From: Streptomyces sp. RFCAC02 | GTDB taxonomy: Bacteria; Actinomycetota; Actinomycetes; Streptomycetales; Streptomycetaceae | DNA length: 64,000 nt | Assembly (NCBI RefSeq): GCF_004193175.1 | Contig: NZ_SAUH01000001.1 | Span: forward strand, 310,001 to 374,000 | Direction of reading: 5' to 3' | Shown here: in pieces, positions 36,522 through 44,099 of the stretch | Numbering within the stretch: the first letter of the stretch is position 1 | How the letters are laid out: each line of letters opens with the position of its first letter | Translations under genes and position numbers: made by a program | Notes under the pieces: generated by a model | Seen by the model: only the letters and a program-made list of their open reading frames with translations | Databases searched by the model: none | Told to the model about the DNA's origin: nothing

Positions 36522-37378
36522 GGGAGGTCCTGAGGCGGGTTGGAGTCGAAGTAGGTGATCAGATGCTCGAGGTATGCGGTGCCGAGTCCCGCGCAGCGTG
36601 ATGCGGGGAGGTGAACGGTGGTGTGGTGGCGCTGTCTGGCTCGGTACCGGCGGTCGAGGGACGCGAAGGACAGCGGGTCGTCGTGAGCCTGGGTGACGCT
36701 GTCCTGCGGCGCGGGGAGCCAGTCCGGCTGGGGAGCTTCCTCGGTGACGGCGCGCAGAAGCGCGGCCAGTGGGGCGTCCGCTGTGTAGTCGACGGCCACC
36801 GTGTCAGTTCGCGCGGCGCCTTTGGCCTGACGACGGCGCGCCAGGGGCAGGTTGACCAGGTGGTGCAGGCTGTCGCGTGCGGTGCCGAGGAAGAAGGGTG
36901 CGCTCGGCGGGCAGGAGCGGCGTCCCAGGTAGGGCGGCCAGGTGGGGCGACGCAGAGCTGCGGCGCAGCGTCGCAACAGGTCCGTGTTGTCGCTGGTGAT
37001 GGCGGCGGTGAAGGCGGCGTCCTGGAGGTAGTAGCGGTGGGAGACCAGGGTGGAGGTGTCTCCGCTGCGGTGCTTTCCCTCGGCGGTGGCCACGGTGAGG
37101 TGGCGGGGCATGCCGCCGCCGACCGTGTGCAGGTCCCGCAGGAGCGTGCCGGGTCGGTCGGTTCGGACGGTGAAGCGCAGAGCGCTGAGTTCCGCGAGGC
37201 GGGCGTCGTCACGCCGGTAGCCGAGGGCGGAGGCGACCAGGCCGATGAGGCCGGAACGGGTGGGTGCTGCGGCGGTGTCGCGTTGGGCGGGGAAGCGCGA
37301 GATTTCGCCCCAGGACTGGAGTGGTCCGGACAGGTGCAGGAGGATTCCCGGCACCCCGTTCTCGTCGGAGGTGCTCAT
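36518..37378 (-). CDS. cas5e: Cascade subunit Cas5e
   Basis: A 286-residue Cas5e (CasD) that caps the 5' handle of the crRNA in Cascade. The diagnostic start is ILLHLSGPLQSWGEISRF; TRSGLIGLVASALGYRRDD and HTVGGGMPRHL follow. It is longer than E. coli CasD (224 residues), mostly through a C-terminal extension typical of actinobacterial versions. It overlaps cas7e and cas6e by 4 nt. Confidence 0.95.
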   Translation of the reverse strand: MSTSDENGVPGILLHLSGPLQSWGEISRFPAQRDTAAAPTRSGLIGLVASALGYRRDDARLAELSALRFTVRTDRPGTLLRDLHTVGGGMPRHLTVATAEGKHRSGDTSTLVSHRYYLQDAAFTAAITSDNTDLLRRCAAALRRPTWPPYLGRRSCPPSAPFFLGTARDSLHHLVNLPLARRRQAKGAARTDTVAVDYTADAPLAALLRAVTEEAPQPDWLPAPQDSVTQAHDDPLSFASLDRRYRARQRHHTTVHLPASRCAGLGTAYLEHLITYFDSNPPQDLP

Positions 37379-38550
37379 GCCGCCGTTTCCCCGGGATCGG
37401 TTCCGAGGGCGTGGTCGACGGCCTTCTTCACGAGTTGCCCGAAGGAGTCGACCTGCTCGCCCAGTGCCTTCGATGCCACGGTGTTGATGGCCGCGTGTGC
37501 CCGGAAGACGCGGTCTTCCGCGCCCAGGAGCCGCTCGACGGCGGCGGCGTACTCGGCGAGTCCGGTGATGGACGGGCCGATGTGGCCACCGTGTCGGGCG
37601 TCGGCGCGGACCGGCTGCTCGAAGGCGCTGGCGTAGGAGACCGGCCGGTCACGGCGGACCACGACGTGGGCGAAGTCGGGGACGGTGTGCGGAGCGGTGG
37701 AGTTCTTCTTTGCCTGGGGCAGGGAGAGCAACGCGGCGTCCAGGAACTCGCGGGACAGCTCGGCGGCGCTGTCCAGGTCGCCACCGATGTTGTGCAGGAG
37801 GTCTTCGAGGTCCAGGACGACGTAGCGGTAGAACGTGCCGGCGCTGTGTTCGGCGTGCCCCATGTGCGCGGAGCCCGTGGTGTCCTCCCAGCCGTGGGTG
37901 ACGTCGTCAACGGCGGAGAAGTAGTCGATCTCCACGTCGGTGCGGTGCGTGGTGAAGGCGTGGGCGACCTGAACCGCGCCGTCGACCTTGGCGTCGTCCA
38001 CCTGCGCGAGCATGCGGCCGAAGAGGTTGACGATGCCGTTGCGGGAGCGCAGGACGGCGTTCACCCGGTCACCGGGGATGATCGCGTCCTTGGCCTTGAT
38101 CTCCTTGGTGTCCTTCGCGGACTGGAGCGCGTCGCGGTACTCCTCGGCGAGGTCGGCGAGTTCAGCCACGGCGCTGTCCGGCACATAGACCATCGCGGTC
38201 GAGGTCCAGGGGTTCCGCTCGGGCTCCTTCTTCGGTGGGGTCACGCCCACACCGCTGCCCGCCATGACGTGTCGGCCGGCCCGGGTGGCCAAGTCGGCAG
38301 GCCAGGAGCGGTGTTCGATCAGGTGGCGCTGAATGAGCTCGGGGAGCCTGCGGGTGCGCAGGGAACGCTGCCCGATGCGCTCCTGGAGCCGGAGGCGGGC
38401 CGCCCGCTTCCAGGACTGGCTGCTGACACGTGTCCTGCTCGCGCCACCGAAGTCGACCAGTTTCACCGAGTTGGTGTCGTCGCGGTTCAGGTTGGCGTAA
38501 GGCACCGGCTGGAGGATATGGACCTCGATGAAGCGTCCAGGGATGCGCAT
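37375..38550 (-). CDS. cas7e: Cascade backbone subunit Cas7e
   Basis: A 391-residue Cas7e (CasC/Cse4) that polymerises along the crRNA and bends out every sixth base. Signature segments are FIEVHILQPVPYANLNRDD, VKLVDFGGASRTRVSSQSWKR, VQVAHAFTTHRTDVEIDYFS and AGTFYRYVVLDLEDL. The ATG at 38550 begins the family motif. A gap of 92 bp separates it from the cse2 stop, the only sizeable gap inside the operon; a weak internal promoter there is possible. Confidence 0.96.
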   Translation of the reverse strand: MRIPGRFIEVHILQPVPYANLNRDDTNSVKLVDFGGASRTRVSSQSWKRAARLRLQERIGQRSLRTRRLPELIQRHLIEHRSWPADLATRAGRHVMAGSGVGVTPPKKEPERNPWTSTAMVYVPDSAVAELADLAEEYRDALQSAKDTKEIKAKDAIIPGDRVNAVLRSRNGIVNLFGRMLAQVDDAKVDGAVQVAHAFTTHRTDVEIDYFSAVDDVTHGWEDTTGSAHMGHAEHSAGTFYRYVVLDLEDLLHNIGGDLDSAAELSREFLDAALLSLPQAKKNSTAPHTVPDFAHVVVRRDRPVSYASAFEQPVRADARHGGHIGPSITGLAEYAAAVERLLGAEDRVFRAHAAINTVASKALGEQVDSFGQLVKKAVDHALGTDPGETAA

Positions 38551-38642
38551 GGGGTGTCTCCTTTGACGAAGGTAATGGTGAGACGGACGCGTGCCGTGTC
38601 GTCCGTGTGTTGCCTGCGAGCACCGGTGGCCCGCGGTACGTG

Positions 38643-39323
38643 CTATGTGTCGGCCTGGTCCGCCGCCTCGGTGGCGGCCCGCTGCCGTTCGCGGTAATAG
38701 GACTGCATCCACCGGCGGCAGACACGGTCGCGGCGGCTGCCCCAGTCCCGCAGGTCACGGATGAGCTGGGGCCACTCGACGGCGTGCGGCCGGTCGGCGA
38801 TCAGGTCCACGAGGGCGGGCAGGTGCCGGTGGACACCGTCGACGCTCTGCTTGGCCAGGGCGTCCAGCCGGTCCTCGATGCCGCGTGCCCGCCGGGGATC
38901 ACGGTCGACTGCCTCAGCGAGGTTCGTGCCGAAGTTCCGGAACGTCGCGCCGGCGCCGGAATGATCAGCGGTCATGGCGCCGTCCTTCGCCTGAGAGGAA
39001 GTTTCGTTCTGCTCCACCGCTGCCGGGCGGGGCGGCGGCGGTCCGTCCTCGCGCGCCGCCGGGTCCAGGCTGGCCATCATGGCGGCGACGGCGTAGTAGG
39101 CCCGCTCCGAGTCGTCTCCACCGCGGTGCTCCTCCGGGATGAGGTCGGCGATGTACCGGTGCATGCGCGGGCACTGGTCGACGGGACGACGCTGCCCGCT
39201 GCGCAGGGCCGTCCGTGCTCCCGGATCGTTGTTGCACAACCAGCGGACCCGGGCGACGAACCCGTGGAGGGTGGGCTTGTTCTCCGTCTCGGCCTGCGCA
39301 GCGTCAGCGGCTGGGGCGTTCAT
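38643..39323 (-). CDS. cse2: Cascade small subunit Cse2/Cas11e
   Basis: A 226-residue helical Cse2 (CasB). FVARVRWLCNNDPGARTALRSG and CPRMHRYIADLIPEEH are the family blocks; the C-terminus has LPALVDLIADRP and RDWGSRRDRVCRRWMQSYYR. The ATG at 39323 follows CCAGGAGAGGCGC, a strong ribosome-binding site. The frame upstream of this ATG is open and encodes the C-terminal part of Cas8e without an intervening stop, so a Cas8e-Cse2 fusion could be made in addition to free Cse2. Confidence 0.92.
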   Translation of the reverse strand: MNAPAADAAQAETENKPTLHGFVARVRWLCNNDPGARTALRSGQRRPVDQCPRMHRYIADLIPEEHRGGDDSERAYYAVAAMMASLDPAAREDGPPPPRPAAVEQNETSSQAKDGAMTADHSGAGATFRNFGTNLAEAVDRDPRRARGIEDRLDALAKQSVDGVHRHLPALVDLIADRPHAVEWPQLIRDLRDWGSRRDRVCRRWMQSYYRERQRAATEAADQADT

Positions 39324-40873
39324 GCGCCTCTCCTGGTTCGTGTTCCGGCCGGAATCGGTGCGCCGGGGAATGGCCCGCACGCCTCCGTACAGTTCGAGGC
39401 GGGCTTGTTCGATGGCCTGCGTGGCGCGGCAGGTCAGGGGTGCTCGGGCGGTCACCTTGTCAAACACCTGGTGGGCGAGCCGGAGGAACGTCTGCCGTGC
39501 CTCGTCGAAGCGCTCTTCGCTCAGGATGTTCCAGAACGCTGTGCCGGCGGCCGGCCAGTAACGCGCTGCGGCGTCCTTGGACCACACGCATTCCTCGACC
39601 TTGCCGTCGGTGAGCGCGGCCCAGGCACGCTTGGCTGCGTATTCCACGCGGCGGCCATAGCGCTCGGCCGCCTCGCGCGTGTCACCGATCCGGCGGGCCG
39701 TGCCCAGTTTCCTGGCTTCGACGAGACTCAGCAGCGACGGGGTACTGGCAGAGACGTACTGCACGTCACGCGTCTGTCCGTCCTGCTCGAATCCCAGAGC
39801 ACGCAGCGTCAGACCGGGCGACTCCAGCATGTCGTCGCCGAGAACCTGGGGACGGCGCGGCTGGGCCGAACCGTTGGCCTTGGGCAGCAACAACGCATCG
39901 AGGTCCCGCCACAGTGCGCGACCGGAGTCAGCCGACCGTGGGTAGATGTTCCCCGCCTGGCTCGTCTGCCAGATCACGTAAGCGTCATCGGTGACGGGCG
40001 CCGGATAGCGCGTCCCCAGGTGATGTAGGCGTCGGTGACGTACTGTCCCGTCGCGTCCGGGACCAGGAGCAGGGCGTGCTGCCAGCCTCCGGTCAGCCGT
40101 GAACACGGCCCGTTGTACGCGGTCGGCTCTGCCAGCGCAGATGGCGCGGTTTCCCTCTCCCAGGGGCAGAGGTCATGAAGCGGGTCCTCCTCGACACCGG
40201 GCGGGGTGAGGCCGGCCAGCAGAGTGTGAAGCAGCGTGGGACCCTCGGGGTGGTAGGAGAGCGTTGAACGCAGCGGCCCGGCCCTGACGTCGGCCTTCGT
40301 GGTGTTTCCGATCGTGCGTGTGGAACATCTTCCGGAGGGGCCGTAGTAGAGCCAGATCAGCAGGTGAAGCGCGGCCTCGGCCGCGGGCACAGGGTGGGGA
40401 CTGGCGTCCTGGTGGTGACCGAACCAGGCGTGGTTGTTCCCCGCCGGACGCCCGAGAACCAGCTTGTTCACGCCAGCGGTCTTGGGGCACTCCTCACGCA
40501 GCCGCGGATCCTGAAGGAACGGCGACTCGCCGAAAAGGTCGAAACGTTCGCTGATTTCCGACGTGAAGTAGTCATCCACACTCCGGGGATCGATCCCCTT
40601 CTCCAGCACCTCCTCCCGACGGTCGCACCACTCGTCAGGGCCTTCCGGGGCATCGTCCAAGCCCGTGACCCGGGCGGTCAGCGCATACAGCACCCGGTAG
40701 AGAGCGGACAACGCCGGTGGCGGTCCGATCCGCAGACCCGCGATCTCGTTGGCGTGGACAAGCGCGGTCCGGATACCGACCGCAGATGGCTCCCGGTCCG
40801 GATCGGCCCACTCCACATCGATCCAGCCGGTCCCGAGGAGATCGAAACCAGGCGATCCAGCCGAGGGCAACAC
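39324..40873 (-). pseudogene. cas8e: cas8e (Cascade large subunit) split by a one-base frameshift
   Basis: The large subunit that reads the PAM. The 5' part (40873 to about 40018, 285 residues of family sequence: GFDLLGTGWIDVEW, ESPFLQDPRLREECPKTAGV, NHAWFGHHQD, WQHALLLVPDATGQYVTDAYITWG) is in one frame. That frame runs into a stop at 39974. The 3' part (TRYPAPVTDDAYVIWQTSQAGN, YPRSADSGRALWRDLDALLL and on) is in another frame. The two join at a G-run at 40014-40017 (CCCC on plus), where one missing G explains the break. Joined, they give about 517 residues, a normal Cas8e. The start is GTG 40873 or the next TTG, after GGAGG. A sequencing error or programmed slippage at the G-run are alternatives to real loss. 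Confidence 0.85.
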
Positions 40874-40912
40874 TGCCTCCAGAGACGTTTGACCAGTTCA
40901 CTAAACTGCGGA

Positions 40913-41002
40913 CACCTCCCCGCGACAGCGGGGGTGAGCCCGATCAGCCGCTCAGCAGCTCGATCACGGCCCGCAGATCCCCGCGCGAGCGGGGCGGCTC
41001 GA
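40913..41002 (+). CRISPR. degenerate mini-CRISPR (two repeats, one spacer), CreR/CreA-like guide candidate
   Basis: Two imperfect copies of the array-2 repeat stand exactly 61 bp apart: 40913-40941 (core TCCCCGCGACAGCGGGGGTG) and 40974-41002 (core TCCCCGCGCGAGCGGGG). The single spacer at 40942-40973 is 32 nt, the I-E length. The stem is intact, so Cas6e could process it. A -10-like TAAACT at 40902-40907 would start RNA at about 40914, at the first repeat. A 14-bp hairpin follows. The spacer's first 14 nt match 41052-41065 except at positions 6 and 12, next to AAG. It is antisense to the cas8e leader. Confidence 0.88.
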
Positions 41003-41031
41003 ACTCCCCCGGACCCAGGGGGAGTTCGAGC
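40997..41031. terminator. perfect 14-bp hairpin after the mini-CRISPR
   Basis: GCTCGAACTCCCCC and its exact complement around a 7-nt loop. On the plus strand it would end the mini-CRISPR RNA, as T-less hairpins do in Streptomyces. On the minus strand it starts at the predicted +1 of the cas8e mRNA and may fold in its leader. Confidence 0.7.
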
Positions 41032-41083
41032 TATCCGCACTATACCGGAAGGATCAACCGCTTAGGACACGAAGCCCACTAGG
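41032..41083 (-). promoter_or_regulatory. putative cas8e operon promoter overlapped by a Cascade target site
   Basis: On the minus strand TATAGT (41044-41039) fits a -10 box, with transcription starting near 41031 and a leader of about 160 nt before cas8e. On the plus strand, AAG at 41049-41051 is the classical I-E PAM. The next 14 bases, GATCAACCGCTTAG, match the mini-CRISPR spacer GATCAGCCGCTCAG. Cascade bound at 41052-41083 would cover about -20 to -52. The site also spans the cas3 stop codon. Confidence 0.7.
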
Positions 41084-43882
41084 TCCATACTGGACGCGCC
41101 CGGGCGCCAGCTCCCCGAGCCACTCGTCCGCTTGACGGCGCATGACCAGCGGCAGCCAGTCCCGCGTGCTGGCGTTTGCACGCCACGACTCAGGAACCGC
41201 GTCGTGCAGCTCCGGCCGGCCCCTGACCCAGCGCCCCGGAACAGGGATGACGAACCGCGCCAGAAGCTTCGCCATGTCCCGGTTCAGCCGCTTCTTCGCG
41301 CCCCACCCGGGGACCTCCAGGCTCCCGGCCTCGTCGAGCGTCCAGTGGCCGCTCCCCTGCTCGTAGACGCACACCACACGGGCCGAATCGGCACCCAGCC
41401 GAGTCGTCACCAGTTCCCGCCCGACAGGGGTCGACGCCGTACTCAGACGGTGCAGGTCAGTTCCGACGTCGGAGGGAGGTCTGATGTGCACCATGGCAGC
41501 GAGGTGCTTGTCGGCGGCCTCCTCAGCCAGCCTTTCCGCGTGCCATGCCTCGTGACGCTCCTGCTCAGCCCCCGCGGACAGACGAAGCGCGGAGAAACTG
41601 TGGTCGTAGACGGCGTCCACCAAGGTCTGGACATCTCCCGGCACCGCGACCGGCCGCCCCTCGTACTGGCGCAGCAGCGCGCTTGTGGCGTTCAGCAGAT
41701 CAGCGTGGTAGACGGCTCTCCAGGCTGCCGGGGGGTCGCACTTCCCGCTCGCATCCTCCGGGTCCAACACCACCACCGTGGGATCGGCCGGCATCCACGG
41801 AGGCCGACGGTCAGCGTGAGGATCAACCCCTGCCCTGTCGTCACGGTGCCGTACGCACCGTCCGGACCGCTGCAGCAACAGCGCCACAGGAGCCAAGTCG
41901 GTGATGATGAGATCGAAATCTAGATCGAACGACTGTTCGACAATCTGTGTCCCTACCAGAATCGCGCTTCGCGGACGCCGGCCGGCCTTGCCGAAGGCGC
42001 TCTCACACGCGGCTGTTCTCTTCGCGCGGTCGCCTGCTCGGAATCGCGCGTGCAGCAGATGCAACTCGGGCAACGACTCGGCTCCCCGTTCCCGTTCTTC
42101 GCCGAGCCACGTGTCCAGGAACTCCCACGTCTCCTGGGCCTCGGCAACCGTCGTGCAGATGACGAGCACACATCCGCCGCCGTCGACCACCGCGCGCAGT
42201 CGCTTCCTGATGACCGCCAGGCGGTGATCCGCGTGCGTCGTCTGCACACCCGTCCGCACCGGTTCCCGGACCAGCCGCAGACTCCTCGCGCGATCACTCT
42301 CGACGGCACGCGGTTCGCTGATCTCACCGCTGGCCCCGTCCGCGTAAACCCAGCCGGGATAGCAGGGCTCCCACCGCGCCGTCGCCCTCTCCCGGCCCTT
42401 CTTCGGACAACTTCCCTGGAGGTAGGCATCGACCAGCGACCGCGCGCTGGCGCCGGTGAGGGTGGCCGACAGCACGACGACCGGCACGCGCAGAGCGCCC
42501 AGCCACTTCAGCAGGACCAGCAGAAGTTCGTGCATCCAGGGGCCGTACGCATGCGCCTCATCAATGACCAAGGCTTTTCCGGACAGGCCGAGCAACCGCA
42601 GGACGTTGTAACGGACCGGGAGGACGCCAGTCAGTGCTTGATCGATGGTGAACACGCTCAGCGGTGCGAGCAGCCCACGGAGCGAGGTCTGCAGCCATCG
42701 GGAAGCCTCACCGGTCGCGATAATGCGCGACGCATCGATCGGCGCCTCGCCATCCGCGTCGGAGCTGAGCCAGGACATCCCGTGCACCCGTGTGAGAGCT
42801 GCCGTCCCCGCAAGACTGCGTTCGGCGAACCCGGCCACTCGCCGGTGCATCGCGTCGACAGTTGCCATGGTCGGCATCGCGAATCCCACACCGCCGAGCC
42901 CGCAGCGCCGAGCCATCAGCGAAGCCGACCACCACGCGGCCTCCGTCTTCCCGTCCCCCGGAGGCGCGGTCACCAGCAGCAGGCCCGCGCCATCGACCAG
43001 ACCGGGCAGATACTCGACCAGGGAGCTCTGCAAGGAGTTGGGCGCGAAGTCGAACATTTCACCGAAGTGCATGTCCTGGAATTGCGCACGTCCCAGCCCG
43101 GCCCGCTCCACGACCCCGGGAGCTTCACGCACCGCTGAGGACCAATGCTCCTCAAGGTCCTTCGACGACGCCGCCCGCCCTGGCGCCGGCATGCGCGGGA
43201 CGATGAACGACTCCTGACTAGCCAGCCAATCGGCCACGATCACGAGCCCGGCCAACAACACAGCCACCGAGGAGGAGATTGGTGCTTCAGGCGCAGACCG
43301 GGCGCCAGTCAGCCGCTGCAAGACCTCGACGTGAGCTCGGCACTGCTGCCTCCACTCGTCCCCGCTGCCCATCCCGAGCCGATGCAGTCGCGGTGCGACG
43401 AGTTCCTCGTTTGTCAACTTCGCCCAGAACCGACCATGATGGCCGCCGAGGAGCTGCCCGATCTGATGAGCAACGCTCTTCCGTGCCCGGTTGGAATGGG
43501 GATAACCGAAGTCCGCGAGCAACTCGGCCAGCACCCAGTGAGTCACTTCACTGTGGTGCAGCGGCATGCCACTCTCACCGGCGGCCGCCTCTCCGTAGCG
43601 CCCCGACGCCAGCAGCCGGTCGAACAGACTCCTCACCTTCACCTGGAAGGAAGGGCTGATCTTCCCGACATCGTGCAGCCCGGCCCAGAAACAGACCGCC
43701 GCACGCATCTCGGCCACCGAAAGTCTGATCTCAGCGGCAAGGCGCCCCCGGACCGCCTCGTCGAACCAGACATCCCACAAGGCTCCAGCAACGGCCGCCG
43801 TGTCGATCAGATGGCACACCACCGAGTACGGAGCCGGCAGACCGCTGTCCTTGCCCCACAAGCAACAATCGATCTCACACAC
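41054..43882 (-). CDS. cas3: CRISPR nuclease-helicase Cas3 (type I-E)
   Basis: A 942-residue Cas3 that is recruited by Cascade to unwind and degrade target DNA. The N-terminal HD nuclease domain has LHDVGKISPSFQ at about residue 75, with further His residues later. The SF2 helicase follows: TAPPGDGKTEAAWW (motif I), LVIDEAHAYGPWM (motif II, DEAH), VVVLSATLTG (motif III) and LLQRSGRCVRHRDD (motif VI). Full length and intact. The GTG start lies 217 bp from array 2, which is divergent. The stop lies in the region matched by the mini-CRISPR spacer. Confidence 0.95.
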   Translation of the reverse strand: MCEIDCCLWGKDSGLPAPYSVVCHLIDTAAVAGALWDVWFDEAVRGRLAAEIRLSVAEMRAAVCFWAGLHDVGKISPSFQVKVRSLFDRLLASGRYGEAAAGESGMPLHHSEVTHWVLAELLADFGYPHSNRARKSVAHQIGQLLGGHHGRFWAKLTNEELVAPRLHRLGMGSGDEWRQQCRAHVEVLQRLTGARSAPEAPISSSVAVLLAGLVIVADWLASQESFIVPRMPAPGRAASSKDLEEHWSSAVREAPGVVERAGLGRAQFQDMHFGEMFDFAPNSLQSSLVEYLPGLVDGAGLLLVTAPPGDGKTEAAWWSASLMARRCGLGGVGFAMPTMATVDAMHRRVAGFAERSLAGTAALTRVHGMSWLSSDADGEAPIDASRIIATGEASRWLQTSLRGLLAPLSVFTIDQALTGVLPVRYNVLRLLGLSGKALVIDEAHAYGPWMHELLLVLLKWLGALRVPVVVLSATLTGASARSLVDAYLQGSCPKKGRERATARWEPCYPGWVYADGASGEISEPRAVESDRARSLRLVREPVRTGVQTTHADHRLAVIRKRLRAVVDGGGCVLVICTTVAEAQETWEFLDTWLGEERERGAESLPELHLLHARFRAGDRAKRTAACESAFGKAGRRPRSAILVGTQIVEQSFDLDFDLIITDLAPVALLLQRSGRCVRHRDDRAGVDPHADRRPPWMPADPTVVVLDPEDASGKCDPPAAWRAVYHADLLNATSALLRQYEGRPVAVPGDVQTLVDAVYDHSFSALRLSAGAEQERHEAWHAERLAEEAADKHLAAMVHIRPPSDVGTDLHRLSTASTPVGRELVTTRLGADSARVVCVYEQGSGHWTLDEAGSLEVPGWGAKKRLNRDMAKLLARFVIPVPGRWVRGRPELHDAVPESWRANASTRDWLPLVMRRQADEWLGELAPGRVQYGPSGLRVLSG

Positions 43883-44099
43883 TCAGACGCCCTTGCCCCT
43901 ACCATCCACTGGTCTCGCTCCCACATCCGACTACGAAGACACTCAAGCAGCCACCACTGACAAAACCCGCTGACCAGGGAGAGAACAGAAGGAGCCGACC
44001 ATGACACCCAGGCACCCGCTCTGGCCCTCACGGCACACAGAGCACGATCCTGTGAATAACGAATTGGCAAAGCCCAACTAACACCCCAGCTCAGGAAGG
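43883..44099. promoter_or_regulatory. leader of array 2 and cas3 promoter region
   Basis: 217 bp between the divergent cas3 start and the first repeat of array 2. The last 60 bp before the repeat are AT-rich for this genome (TGTGAATAACGAATTGGCAA), as expected of a I-E leader. It should carry the array promoter on plus and the cas3 promoter on minus. Confidence 0.65.

Noticed and set aside
40874..41053. A toxin gene (CreT-like) in the cas3-cas8e gap
   Set aside because: CreA-type guides repress a small toxin, so I looked for one. The gap is filled by the two repeats, the spacer, a hairpin and the promoter. The seed match points to the cas8e promoter instead.
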